Shown piece after piece: positions 22,355 to 31,307 of a stretch of 47,005 nt of DNA (the first letter of the stretch is position 1; every line of letters begins with the position of its first letter). The DNA comes from Candidatus Blautia intestinavium (GTDB lineage Bacteria > Bacillota > Clostridia > Lachnospirales > Lachnospiraceae): contig DXGV01000015.1 in assembly GCA_019113745.1 (NCBI GenBank), forward strand, positions 1 to 47,005, written 5' to 3'. Both the position numbers and the translations under genes were made by a program. The notes beneath the pieces were generated by a model. That model saw only the letters and a list, made by a program, of their open reading frames with translations. It searched no databases and had not been told where the DNA came from.

Positions 22355-24049
22355 TTATGCCACTGCATCGGATGTTCCGTCCGCTGCATCGGAGGCCTCT
22401 GCATCCGCTCCGTCTGCAGTCTCCGCCGTACTGTCTGCAGAATCAGCTGCGTCCGGTTCTTCAGTAACTGTGGCGGAACCTGCCGCTTCTTCCGTTGACC
22501 CTGATACTGCTGCCTGTAAAGCCGCGTCAATCTGTGTTACCAGCTCTTCCGGAACGCCTGCTGCCCTTGCGTTATCTAAAAGAGTGGTCCAGTCCATTCC
22601 CTGAAGATATGCCATCATATCCTCTTCGCTGTCCGCGCTTAAGGTTTCACCTACAGAAGACGGATCTGTTATTTCTGCTCCCTCTCCGTAGCCGCTGGTC
22701 ATGCTCAGTGTTGCCAGGGGAGCGCCGGAACTGGTGACAGAAAGATCGATCTGGCTTGTTTCTGCTTCCGCATCGGAAATCATGTTGATCACAGCTCCGA
22801 ATCCTGACAGCGGATTAGGCTCATCCTCTGTTCCATTGTTTGGGAAGGAAACTGTGATCGTTCCGTTATAATAACCAGTCTTTTCAGGGCTGATTTCCAG
22901 GTTTTCCACTTCAAAATCCGCCACCTCAACGCCGTTGTACGCAGCAAGATAACTTCCGTTTAAAAGTCCCTCTGCCGTCTGTCCGGAGCCTGTAAGGGTA
23001 AGAGATTCAGTACCGCTGGAAAGCTCGATAAGCAGTGCGGAATTGCCGTCCTGAGAGGGGTTCTTCCAGGTAAATACAGGAATACTGTCCGTTCCATCCG
23101 TTACCGCCAGTTCCCGTCCTACGATCTTTCCGTCTGCGTTGGTCCATACTTTTGAGGTAAGTATCGCATCGTCGGAGGCTTCCGGATCTTCCGACAGGTC
23201 AGCCAGCAGAGAGTCGATCCCTGTCTGCATCTGATTGTATAAATCCCCGGAAATAGCTCCGGCTTCTGTCCAGGAATCAAACAGTGATTTCAGTTCCTGG
23301 TCGTCCTTTGCCGCGGTAAGAACCGCCTCCGCTATAGTTCCCAGATTTTCTTCTGTAAGATATCCCTCATATACGGTACAGTCCTCGCTGATACCTTCCA
23401 CAGACACGGCTTCTTCCATCGAAGATCCCTCTGCCAGATTGTCGATGATCAGGTTTCCGTAACGGTCAAGCAGCGTACCCACTGTTTCAGAATCGGGAAC
23501 CAGATCCATGATCTCCGACATCGCCTGGAAATACTGCTGCATCGCCTCGTCAGAAATTTCCGCTCCGGACGCGTCCGTCGCTGTAACCATAAGAGGCATA
23601 GACATCCAGCTCTGAGAAAGCTCCGGAATCTGAATATACTCCGCAAGTCCCGCCATATCGACCATAACGTTCATTGTGCAGAGCGCGGAATCGTTTACCA
23701 GAAAATCTACTGCCATAGCTTCCACACTGTCTTTAATCGTCACGTCCATATCCATGGAAACGGTATTCAGCCAGGAAAAATCCATGCCGGAGGCCATTCC
23801 AAGAAGAGATTTACCGGCGTCCTCCGCTGTAAGCGTTAATGTAGCCTTACTTCCTGCTTTCGCTTTGTCCAGTTCTTCCGCATAAGTATCCAGATATGCC
23901 TCCACGCCGGAAACAAGTTTATCTAAAGCGCCTTTTTCTGTTTCCTGGTAGGATCCTGCTGCAAACACGGTGCTGCTGCCAGAAAGGATCAGTGCAGATG
24001 CAGCAATCCCGGCTGTCATTTTTTTCAAAAGCTTTTTAGTTTGATTCAT
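22355..24049 (-). CDS. Large secreted protein of unknown function with acidic, Ala-rich tail
   Basis: 564 aa from the ATG at 24049, which follows AAGGAGG; upstream in-frame codons lack a ribosome site. Residues 1-31 are a signal peptide (KKLLKKMTAGIAASALILSG, cleavage after VFAAG or nearby). There is no lipobox cysteine and no LPXTG. The body is acidic, rich in Ser, Thr, Ala, Asp and Glu, with alternating helical and beta-type segments, and the last 60 residues are low-complexity (Ala, Asp, Ser, Glu). It resembles lineage-specific secreted proteins of gut Clostridia. I do not recognise a domain. It stands alone, with its own terminator. Confidence 0.75.
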   Translation of the reverse strand: MNQTKKLLKKMTAGIAASALILSGSSTVFAAGSYQETEKGALDKLVSGVEAYLDTYAEELDKAKAGSKATLTLTAEDAGKSLLGMASGMDFSWLNTVSMDMDVTIKDSVEAMAVDFLVNDSALCTMNVMVDMAGLAEYIQIPELSQSWMSMPLMVTATDASGAEISDEAMQQYFQAMSEIMDLVPDSETVGTLLDRYGNLIIDNLAEGSSMEEAVSVEGISEDCTVYEGYLTEENLGTIAEAVLTAAKDDQELKSLFDSWTEAGAISGDLYNQMQTGIDSLLADLSEDPEASDDAILTSKVWTNADGKIVGRELAVTDGTDSIPVFTWKNPSQDGNSALLIELSSGTESLTLTGSGQTAEGLLNGSYLAAYNGVEVADFEVENLEISPEKTGYYNGTITVSFPNNGTEDEPNPLSGFGAVINMISDAEAETSQIDLSVTSSGAPLATLSMTSGYGEGAEITDPSSVGETLSADSEEDMMAYLQGMDWTTLLDNARAAGVPEELVTQIDAALQAAVSGSTEEAAGSATVTEEPDAADSADSTAETADGADAEASDAADGTSDAVA

Positions 24050-24230
24050 TTGAATCCTCCTTCCATTCTTTCTTAAAGGTTTTTTAAGACAGCTCCATAT
24101 TATCATAATTCTTATCTTCCTTCAACATAATCTGACAAATATCTTTTATTTTTCTCTTTATTCTAGTATATTTATCCAATTTAACAGAAATGCCAAAAAT
24201 TCTTTTTTCCAGTCCAAAACAAATATAGCG

Positions 24231-24264
24231 TAAAAAATCTCATCGTCTGGGACGGTGAGATTTT
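24231..24264 (-). terminator. Intrinsic terminator of the aldo/keto reductase-TetR operon
   Basis: Arms AAAATCTCATCGTC (24234-24247) and GACGGTGAGATTTT (24251-24264) pair with one wobble around a 3-nt loop; the minus-strand transcript then has six T. A second weak hairpin (CAGAC/GTCTG, about 24273-24298) lies between it and the tetR stop. Confidence 0.8.
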
Positions 24265-24310
24265 CCAAAAACTCACAGACAGATCTTTTCCGTCTGGAAA
24301 GCATTGCATA

Positions 24311-24955
24311 TTATTTTTTTAAGGCAAAGAACAGATTCATATAGATGAAACTTTTCATCCTCTCCCGGAAATCCGGCATGGTAAGTTTTATTTCCGCCAT
24401 CCGCAGCGCTTCTTCCACCATCTCTCCGGCGTTGCAGTATCCGTACAGCCCTACCGCCTGATAATGGACTGTCATAAAGATTTCATAAGCTTTTTCCTGG
24501 GAAAGCCCGAAATTCAGGTGAAGAAGCTCTGTAAATGCATCTGTCTGCCGATGAAAAAATTTTTTGAATGCGGCAAGTTTTTCTATTGAAACATTTGTCT
24601 CAATAATCGAAGGAAGTATGGCGGAATATTTCAGATGGCCGTTATTGGCGTTCAGTATCCCCGCCCATACTTCCGCCGCCACCTCCGGAGAATACCTGCA
24701 TCCCGGAGGAAAAGCAGACCGGAGAGCTGTAAAATAGGCGTTCCATTTGTCTCTGGTAAGTTCCAGAAAAATTTCTTCTTTTGTGGTTATATACTTATAC
24801 AGATTTGCCCGGGACCAGGACAACTGCTCCGCAATGGTGGTGAGCGTGATCATATGATAAGGTCTTTCTGCAAACTGGGCGTCCGCCGCTTTTTTAATCT
24901 CCTTCATCCGCTCTTCTTTCTGGCCGCTGCTCCTGGCCCTTAAAAAATCCGCCAT
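24311..24955 (-). CDS. TetR-family transcriptional regulator
   Basis: 214 aa. The N-terminal DNA-binding domain (about 15-65) has HMITLTTIAEQLSWSRANLYKYITTKEEIFLEL, the TetR helix-turn-helix with the YKY(F) end motif. The C-terminal two thirds is the helical ligand domain without a recognised ligand signature. It starts 24 bp after the aldo/keto reductase stop and shares its transcript, so it probably controls that operon and itself. GGAGA precedes the ATG. Confidence 0.88.
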   Translation of the reverse strand: MADFLRARSSGQKEERMKEIKKAADAQFAERPYHMITLTTIAEQLSWSRANLYKYITTKEEIFLELTRDKWNAYFTALRSAFPPGCRYSPEVAAEVWAGILNANNGHLKYSAILPSIIETNVSIEKLAAFKKFFHRQTDAFTELLHLNFGLSQEKAYEIFMTVHYQAVGLYGYCNAGEMVEEALRMAEIKLTMPDFRERMKSFIYMNLFFALKK

Positions 24956-24979
24956 ATATCTCCGCTCTCCTGTTTTTGT

Positions 24980-26101
24980 TTACTTATAAAGATTTTTGAC
25001 AACTGCCTCCAGATTCTCCCGTATCCTGATATGCTGCGGACAGACTTCCTCGCATTTTCCGCATTTGATACATTCGGAAGCCGGTTTTCTGCCGTGACCG
25101 CCTACCAGCCACTCTTCCTGATGTTTTGCCATATCCATATTTCCATATAAAGTCAGATAATTCATTGCTGTAAAGGATCCTGAGATCCCAATATCCATAG
25201 GACATACTTTCGCGCAGTAGTTACAGGTGGTGCAGGGGATCAGCGGGATCTTCGCCAGCTCCGCCTGGGCTTTTTTCAGTACTTCTTTCTCTCTGTCGCT
25301 TAAGCCGTGGAAATCCTTCATATAAGATAGATTGTCCTCCATCTGGGAAAGATTACTCATACCGGAAAGAACGGTGACCACGCCTTCCAGATCCGCCGCA
25401 AACCGGATCGCCCAGGAAGCTGCCGAGGACTGAGGTTCCGCGTCTTTTAAAATCTTTTCCACAGATTCCGGGGGTGTTGCCAGCATTCCGCCTTTTACCG
25501 GCTCCATAATGATCACTGGTTTTCCATGCTTTCTGGCCACTTCATAACATTTTCCGGACTGTACCGCAGGATTTTCCCAGTCGGCGTAATTGATCTGAAG
25601 CTGTACAAATTCCATTTCCGGATGAGCGGTAAGGATCTCATCCAGTTCCTCCGGTGTGGAATGGAAGGAAAAGCCGATATGCTTTACCAGTCCCTGAGCC
25701 TTCTTCTCACGTATCCAGCTCCACATGTCGAAATCGTCAAAATAATGGGTGCGGCCTTCTCCCAGATTGTGAAGAAGGTAAAAATCAAAATATCCGGCTC
25801 CTGTCTGTTTCAGAGAGGTATCGAACTGCGCCATGGCCTCTTCTTTCGTTTTACAGTTGATCCACGCCGCGTTTTTTGTGGCAAGCTGATATTTTTCCCG
25901 GGGATATCTCTCTACAAGAGCCTGACGGATGGCGTCCTCGCTTCCTGCGTACGCCCATGCCGTATCAAAATATGTAAAACCGGCATCCAGAAACGCGTCT
26001 ACCATCGCTTTTGTCTCTTCTACGTCGATCGCTTCGTCTTTCTGAGGCAGGCGCATCAGGCCAAAGCCAAGTTTTTTAATCTCTTCTCCTAAATATGACA
26101 T
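24980..26101 (-). CDS. Aldo/keto reductase with C-terminal 2x[4Fe-4S] ferredoxin domain
   Basis: 373 aa. Residues 1-270 form the TIM barrel: GFGLMRLP at the start, FDTAWAYAGSEDAI with the catalytic Tyr, and DFYLLHNLGE with the active-site His. Residues about 285-365 carry CTTCNYCAKVCPMDI and CIKCGKCEEVCPQHI, two [4Fe-4S] motifs. This fused form is common in anaerobic Firmicutes and presumably exchanges electrons with ferredoxin while reducing or oxidising a carbonyl; the substrate is unknown. First gene of an operon with tetR, with a promoter at 26173-26201. Confidence 0.92.
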   Translation of the reverse strand: MSYLGEEIKKLGFGLMRLPQKDEAIDVEETKAMVDAFLDAGFTYFDTAWAYAGSEDAIRQALVERYPREKYQLATKNAAWINCKTKEEAMAQFDTSLKQTGAGYFDFYLLHNLGEGRTHYFDDFDMWSWIREKKAQGLVKHIGFSFHSTPEELDEILTAHPEMEFVQLQINYADWENPAVQSGKCYEVARKHGKPVIIMEPVKGGMLATPPESVEKILKDAEPQSSAASWAIRFAADLEGVVTVLSGMSNLSQMEDNLSYMKDFHGLSDREKEVLKKAQAELAKIPLIPCTTCNYCAKVCPMDIGISGSFTAMNYLTLYGNMDMAKHQEEWLVGGHGRKPASECIKCGKCEEVCPQHIRIRENLEAVVKNLYK

Positions 26102-26172
26102 ATTGTCTCCCTTCTCTTTGTTTCAAAATGCTTCTTTTTTGTTTTATAAGTTACGTTTTGTAATTTATTTTT

Positions 26173-26201
26173 AATTTAACACTCTTTCTGTTATTTGTCA
26201 A
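26173..26201 (-). promoter_or_regulatory. Probable promoter of the aldo/keto reductase-tetR operon
   Basis: Minus-strand TTGACA (26196-26201) and TAAATT (26173-26178), spaced 17 bp. The -35 overlaps the stop codon of the upstream nuclease gene. The following 70 bp of AT-rich leader would be the place for a TetR operator, but no clean dyad was seen. Confidence 0.6.
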
Positions 26202-26932
26202 TCGGCAAATGCACTTTCACCTGTTTCATAATCAATTTCAACGCCAGGCTCTACGTTATAGACAAACACATGGAAACTGATCCCTTCTCCTTCATCTTCT
26301 ACAGAATATCCTTCCATTTCCACGCCTCTGGCTACCAGCTCGTCTCCCTCAAATACTGGCGTCACCTGATACAGAACATGGTTGTCTGTCTCTTCTATGT
26401 AATCGGCAACCATGTTTTCAAAAGGCAGCATGCCGTCCACGTTCATATACCGCGTTCCGGTGATCAGATTTTCTTCATTGGCATTTTCGCCCGTAAGCTG
26501 GTATCCGATCAGATGACAGCGGTTATAAAGGTTTTCTCCTTCAATGAAATTGTACTGGGCCTGTTTCCATCCGGTAGGCTTTATCTGGCTGATGCTCTCT
26601 CTTTCTCCTTCCGGCATAAGATCCTGGCCGATATTGGCGCAGGCGGTCTGACAGCGGCCGAGACTGTCCAGACTGCTGTAGCTCTCAAAGGATACTTCTG
26701 TTTTCTCCTCTTCCGGAAACTGGGGGATATTATTGTTCAGATATACAAAGGGCTCTCCGCTGTACTCCGGCACATCTTCCACCGAAACGGCAGATTCATC
26801 CAGATAAACGGCTCCCTTATCGCTGTCCTGGGGAAATTTTTCATAAAATATTCCGATCAGACAGGCAAGGATCAGTACCGGGATCCTGATTTTTTTTCTT
26901 CTTCTGCCTCTTTTTTTCCGTCTGCCTGCCAT
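26198..26932 (-). CDS. Membrane-anchored or secreted DNA/RNA non-specific endonuclease
   Basis: 244 aa. A very basic start (RRKKRGRRRKKIRIP) precedes one hydrophobic segment (VLILACLIGIFYE), giving an N-terminal anchor or signal. The nuclease core carries NRCHLIGYQLTG, corresponding to the DRGH motif with the general-base His, and NLITGTRYMNVDGMLPFE with the Mg-binding Asn, as in EndA/streptodornase-type enzymes. Cys in place of Gly before the His is a variant seen in this subgroup. Likely use is breakdown of extracellular DNA, or DNA processing at the surface. It is divergent from the alcohol dehydrogenase gene. Confidence 0.87.
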   Translation of the reverse strand: MAGRRKKRGRRRKKIRIPVLILACLIGIFYEKFPQDSDKGAVYLDESAVSVEDVPEYSGEPFVYLNNNIPQFPEEEKTEVSFESYSSLDSLGRCQTACANIGQDLMPEGERESISQIKPTGWKQAQYNFIEGENLYNRCHLIGYQLTGENANEENLITGTRYMNVDGMLPFENMVADYIEETDNHVLYQVTPVFEGDELVARGVEMEGYSVEDEGEGISFHVFVYNVEPGVEIDYETGESAFAD

Positions 26933-27018
26933 CCTTTTCTCCTCCTTTTACCGATGGTCCATAGAATGTATAGGAGATCTTCAGCGGTCGTATCACAGAC
27001 GCCGTGCCTCCATAACGT

Positions 27019-27030
27019 ATAGTATACTAT
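27019..27030. promoter_or_regulatory. 12-bp perfect palindrome between the nuclease and alcohol dehydrogenase genes
   Basis: ATAGTATACTAT lies in the divergent intergenic region. It contains TATACT on both strands, so it may be a -10 element for the nuclease gene, an operator, or both. Confidence 0.35.
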
Positions 27031-27083
27031 GATCCGGCCATATCTGCCAGAAAAATCCGAAAGCCCGGCCGGAAGCGCATACG

Positions 27084-27112
27084 TTGACAAGCCGTTTTCA
27101 TCCTGCTATATT
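27084..27112 (+). promoter_or_regulatory. Probable promoter of the alcohol/aldehyde dehydrogenase operon
   Basis: A perfect -35 TTGACA (27084-27089), 17-bp spacer and TATATT (27107-27112). Its position rules out a translation start at the in-frame TTG at 27084 and supports the ATG at 27174. Confidence 0.75.
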
Positions 27113-27173
27113 TAACTCGACAAATTATTTTCCTGAGAATGATCAGAAGGAGATACAGAAAGGAACCAGTGTC

Positions 27174-28448
27174 ATGAATTCACTAAAAAAAATATATTGC
27201 AGAGGTTTTCAGAAGGTTTTCCGCATTGCCATTCCCTTCCTGCCTTACCGGAAACCGAAGATCGTCGGCAGTGTGAAAGAGCTTCCAGATATTATACGAA
27301 AACACAAATGCTCGCATATCCTTATCATTACAGACCAGGGAATTACAAAGCTTGGGCTGACAAAACGTCTGGAAAAAACATTAAACAGGGAAGAGATTCC
27401 CTATACCCTTTACGACCGCACAGTAGCTAATCCTACAACCGTCAATGTAGCCGAGGCTCTGGAGCTTTATAAACAGAACGGCTGTGACGCGATCATCGGA
27501 TTCGGAGGAGGCTCCAGCATGGACTGCGCCAAGGCGGTGGGAGCCCGGGCAGTAAAACCCAATCAGTCCCTTGCCAAAATGAAAGGAATCCTGAAGGTTC
27601 ACAAAAAGCTTCCTCTTTTGATGGCGGTTCCGACTACTGCAGGCACCGGAAGCGAGACGACTCTGGCCTCCGTCATTACAGATGCGGAAACACGCCACAA
27701 GTACGCTATTAACGATTTTCCGCTGATTCCACGCTATGCCGTGCTGGATCCGAAGGTCACCTTAAGCCTTCCGCCTTTCATCACAGCCACCACCGGAATG
27801 GACGCCCTGACCCACGCGGTTGAGGCATACATCGGAAATTCCAGTACCATTGATACCAGAAAGGACGCCCTGAAAGCGGTACGGCTGATTTTTGAAAATA
27901 TTGACGATGCCTATACTCACGGAGACGATGTTACGGCAAGAAGAAACATGCTTCACGCTTCTTTCTACGCCGGCTGCGCCTTTACGAAATCCTATGTGGG
28001 CTATGTTCACGCCGTGGCTCATTCTCTGGGCGGGCAGTATAATGTTCCTCACGGTTACGTAAACGCAGTCCTCCTTCCTGTGGTTCTGAGAGAATACGGC
28101 TCCTGTATTTACAAAAAGCTCCACAGACTTGCAGAGGCGGCAGGCGTTGCGGAAAAAGATACTCCGGATAAAGAGGCGGCGGAAAGCTTTATCAAAGCCA
28201 TTGAGGATATGAAACAGCGTTTTGGGATCGGTGATACTATTCCGGAGATCCAGGAAACAGATATTCCCATGCTCGCTCATTACGCGGATAAAGAGGCAAA
28301 TCCCCTTTATCCCGTTCCAAAGCTTATGGACGCCCACGAGTTGGAAAAATTCTACTATATGCTGATGGGAAAAACAGGATCTGAAAAAGAATCAGATTCA
28401 GAAGATCAGAAAAGCCAAACCGGACAGGAGGAAGATAGTGATGAATGA
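27174..28448 (+). CDS. Iron-containing alcohol dehydrogenase
   Basis: 424 aa from ATG at 27174 (GAAAGGA upstream). Type III metal-dependent enzyme: the NAD-binding GFGGGSSMDCAKAVG lies near 107, the TTAGTGSETT motif near 160. The metal site is formed by Asp and His in the MDALTHAVEAY, HAVAHSLGGQYNVPHG region, with the three His in place. It interconverts an alcohol and an aldehyde with NAD(P)H. The C-terminal 25 residues are a charged tail outside the family core. The stop codon overlaps the start of the aldehyde dehydrogenase gene, so the two are translationally coupled and probably act in series. Confidence 0.93.
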   Translation: MNSLKKIYCRGFQKVFRIAIPFLPYRKPKIVGSVKELPDIIRKHKCSHILIITDQGITKLGLTKRLEKTLNREEIPYTLYDRTVANPTTVNVAEALELYKQNGCDAIIGFGGGSSMDCAKAVGARAVKPNQSLAKMKGILKVHKKLPLLMAVPTTAGTGSETTLASVITDAETRHKYAINDFPLIPRYAVLDPKVTLSLPPFITATTGMDALTHAVEAYIGNSSTIDTRKDALKAVRLIFENIDDAYTHGDDVTARRNMLHASFYAGCAFTKSYVGYVHAVAHSLGGQYNVPHGYVNAVLLPVVLREYGSCIYKKLHRLAEAAGVAEKDTPDKEAAESFIKAIEDMKQRFGIGDTIPEIQETDIPMLAHYADKEANPLYPVPKLMDAHELEKFYYMLMGKTGSEKESDSEDQKSQTGQEEDSDE

Positions 28449-29820
28449 AACAGAGATTAAAGATCTTGTATCCAGACAGCGCCGTTATTTTCTCACTGGA
28501 GAAACGCTTCCCGTGGAATCACGTCTGGAAGCCCTGAAAAAGCTGAAAAAGTGCATCCAGGAACATGAACAGGAAATCAATGAAGCTTTGAAAGCAGACC
28601 TGGGGAAAAGCGCCTTTGAATCCCATATGTGTGAAACCGGCCTTGTGCTCAGCGAACTCAGCTATATGATAAAAAACACTCCCTCCTATGCCCGGGAACA
28701 GACGGTGCCTACGCCTCTGGCGCAGTTCTCTTCAAGGAGCTACCGGAAACCTTCCCCCTATGGTGTAGTGCTTATCATGAGCCCCTGGAACTATCCCTTC
28801 CTTTTGAGCATCGATCCCCTTATCGACGCCATAGCCGCAGGAAACACAGCCATTGTAAAACCCAGCGCCTACTCTCCCAATACCAGCCGTGTCATTGAGA
28901 AGATCTTAAGCCAGTGCTTCGACCGCTCCTATGTGGCTGTGGTTACAGGCGGACGGGCAGAAAATACCTGTCTTCTCAACGAACATTTTGATTATATCTT
29001 TTTTACCGGAAGCCAGCATGTGGGCAGAGAAGTTATGGAAAAGGCTTCCCGCTATCTGACTCCGGTCACTCTGGAGCTTGGCGGAAAGAGTCCCTGCATT
29101 GTGGAAAAAAGCGCCAATCTGAAACTTGCCGCCAGAAGGATTGTTTTCGGAAAATATCTGAACTGCGGCCAGACCTGCGTGGCTCCCGATTATATATACT
29201 GTGACAGGGAGATCAAGGACGAGCTTATCCGCCAGATTAAAAAACAGATCAGGAAACAGTATTCAGCTTCGCCTCTTGACAACAAAAACTATGGAAAAAT
29301 CATCAACGAAAAGCATTTTTCCCGGATCCTCGGCCTGATCGACAGCCAGAAAGTCGTCCACGGAGGAGAAAACAATCCCGACACTCTTCAGATAGCGCCT
29401 ACTGTAATGGATAACGTTATATTTGAGGACGCTGTAATGCAGGAAGAAATTTTCGGCCCGGTACTTCCGGTCCTCACCTACGACTCGCTTGACGAGGCCA
29501 TCGGCAAAATAAATTCCATGGCGCATCCTCTGGCACTTTATATCTTCACGTCAGATAAATCCGCAGCGGAAAAAGTCACTTCCCGGTGCAGCTACGGAGG
29601 AGGATGCGTCAACGACACCATCATCCACCTTGCCACCAGCGAAATGGGATTCGGCGGTTTCGGTGAAAGCGGTATGGGCGCTTATCATGGGAAAGACGGC
29701 TTCGATACTTTTACTCATTATAAGAGTATTGTAAACAAAAAGACATGGATCGATCTGCCCATGCGTTATCAGCCCTACCGGAAATTAAACGAAAAGCTTC
29801 TGAAGAAGTTCCTGAAATAA
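28441..29820 (+). CDS. Aldehyde dehydrogenase (NAD(P)-dependent, class 3-like)
   Basis: 459 aa from ATG at 28441 (a GTG directly before it, at 28438, is also possible); GGAGG lies 9-13 bases upstream. The glutamate is in VTLELGGKSP, the catalytic cysteine in LNCGQTCVAPDY, and the cofactor region includes PWNYPF and FTGSQHVGR. The C-terminal GFGGFGESGMGAYHGKDGF matches the class 3/coniferyl-type subfamily, which acts on medium or long chain or aromatic aldehydes. The short hydrophobic anchor of some relatives is absent. Coupled to the alcohol dehydrogenase, it would oxidise the aldehyde to the acid; the physiological substrate is unknown. Confidence 0.93.
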   Translation: MNETEIKDLVSRQRRYFLTGETLPVESRLEALKKLKKCIQEHEQEINEALKADLGKSAFESHMCETGLVLSELSYMIKNTPSYAREQTVPTPLAQFSSRSYRKPSPYGVVLIMSPWNYPFLLSIDPLIDAIAAGNTAIVKPSAYSPNTSRVIEKILSQCFDRSYVAVVTGGRAENTCLLNEHFDYIFFTGSQHVGREVMEKASRYLTPVTLELGGKSPCIVEKSANLKLAARRIVFGKYLNCGQTCVAPDYIYCDREIKDELIRQIKKQIRKQYSASPLDNKNYGKIINEKHFSRILGLIDSQKVVHGGENNPDTLQIAPTVMDNVIFEDAVMQEEIFGPVLPVLTYDSLDEAIGKINSMAHPLALYIFTSDKSAAEKVTSRCSYGGGCVNDTIIHLATSEMGFGGFGESGMGAYHGKDGFDTFTHYKSIVNKKTWIDLPMRYQPYRKLNEKLLKKFLK

Positions 29821-29892
29821 GGAGCTTCTCCGGAAGCTTTTTCTTTCTGGTATAAAGTATTCGTCCGCCTCTTTAGGAGTCCCGAAAAATGG

Positions 29893-31194
29893 CTACAGTA
29901 TCGCCTCTGTTTTTTCTGCCCTGACCGCCTTCTCCGCCTCTCCAAGAAACGAAAGAGAACCGAAGATAACGATCACATCATCTTCCGATGCCTGGGAAAA
30001 CATTTTTTTCACAGCGGAGGAAATACTTTCAGCCGCTTCCACAGACGGATTCACTTTTGCGACCTCTTCCTTTAATCTCTCCGCCGGCATAGCTCTCGGG
30101 TTGCCCGGCGTTTCCACAGTAATGATATTCTTTGCCAGAGGGGCTGTAAGCGCGATCACTTTTTCGTAATCTTTGTCTTTAAACATGCCGAATATATAAC
30201 GGATGGTTCTGCCGGAAAAATACTGTTCCAGGGAATTGCGCAGCTCCCTGGCGGCTCCCGGATTATGGGCGCCGTCCAGGATCACAACAGGATCCCTGTG
30301 GATCACGGTAAATCTCCCTCTCCAGACGGTTTCCCGCATACCATCATAAACGTCGGAATCTGCGATCTTATACTCCAGTTCCCGCAAAGCGTTCACGGCT
30401 TCCAGAGCCGTCATGGCGTTCTGGATCTGGTATCTTCCCGCAAGAGATATCTCTACATCTTTCCAGTTCCGGTAACTGAGTTTCTGCCTGTCCCATCCAT
30501 ACACAACATCAGACAGAGTTTCCTGATCCACTGTATGGAGCGTACATTCTTTTTCTCTGCATGTCTTTTCGATCACTTCCATCGCCTCAGCTTCCTGCGG
30601 CGCGGATATCACAGTGGTATGAGGTTTGATGATGCCGGCCTTCTGTCCTGCTATTGCGGCAAGTGTATCGCCCAGAAACTCCATATGATCCATGCTGATG
30701 GGCGTAAGGATCTCCAGAACCGTCGTTTTCACAATGTTTGTAGCGTCCAGCGCTCCTCCCATTCCAGTTTCCAGTACCACGATATCACACTTCTTTTCCC
30801 GGAAATAAAGCCATGCAATGGCTGTTTCGACCTCGAAAGATGTGGGATGGGCCAGACCTTCCCGCGCCATCTTTTCTGCCGCGTCCCTGACCGTTTCCGT
30901 CAGACGGGCAAGCTCCTCTCTTTCGATCATCACGCCGTCCACCTGAATTCTTTCCCGATAGGAAAAAAGTGTAGGCGAAACGTATCTTCCTGTCCGGTAT
31001 CCGGCTTTCTTAAGGATGGTGGAAAGATAAGCCAGAACAGACCCTTTTCCGTTTGTTCCGGCAATGTGGATGAATTTCAGTTCATCCTGGGGATTTCCCA
31101 GTCTCTTCATCAGTTCCCGGATATTGTCAAGTCCCGGTACGCTGCCATATTTCGTAACGTCTGCTAAATATTTTCTTGCTTCTTCGTAATTCAT
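29893..31194 (-). CDS. folC: Folylpolyglutamate synthase/dihydrofolate synthase
   Basis: 433 aa from the ATG at 31194, which has GGGTGA just upstream; an ATG four codons earlier has none. Mur-ligase type fold: the P-loop IAGTNGKGSVLAYLS, the lysine/DHF region RYVSPTLFSYRERI, the SMDHMEFLGDTLAAIAGQKAGI motif and DGAHNPGA in the C-terminal domain. It adds glutamate to dihydropteroate and to folates. It follows ppdK on the minus strand by about 110 bp with a hairpin between, so it may be on a separate or read-through transcript. Confidence 0.94.
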   Translation of the reverse strand: MNYEEARKYLADVTKYGSVPGLDNIRELMKRLGNPQDELKFIHIAGTNGKGSVLAYLSTILKKAGYRTGRYVSPTLFSYRERIQVDGVMIEREELARLTETVRDAAEKMAREGLAHPTSFEVETAIAWLYFREKKCDIVVLETGMGGALDATNIVKTTVLEILTPISMDHMEFLGDTLAAIAGQKAGIIKPHTTVISAPQEAEAMEVIEKTCREKECTLHTVDQETLSDVVYGWDRQKLSYRNWKDVEISLAGRYQIQNAMTALEAVNALRELEYKIADSDVYDGMRETVWRGRFTVIHRDPVVILDGAHNPGAARELRNSLEQYFSGRTIRYIFGMFKDKDYEKVIALTAPLAKNIITVETPGNPRAMPAERLKEEVAKVNPSVEAAESISSAVKKMFSQASEDDVIVIFGSLSFLGEAEKAVRAEKTEAIL

Positions 31195-31229
31195 GATTTC
31201 ACCCATCTGATATGGAATTTATACAGACT

Positions 31230-31262
31230 GAGAGATCCATCAGTACAACTGATGGATCTCTC
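31230..31262. terminator. Perfect 15-bp stem-loop between ppdK and folC
   Basis: GAGAGATCCATCAGT (31230-31244), a 3-nt loop ACA, and its exact complement at 31248-31262. No T-run follows on the minus strand, so it may act as an mRNA stabiliser or a factor-dependent stop for ppdK more than a classical terminator. Confidence 0.5.
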
Positions 31263-31307
31263 CTGACTTAAGATCAGAAGATCTCAAGCATATTATTCCT
31301 GTAATTC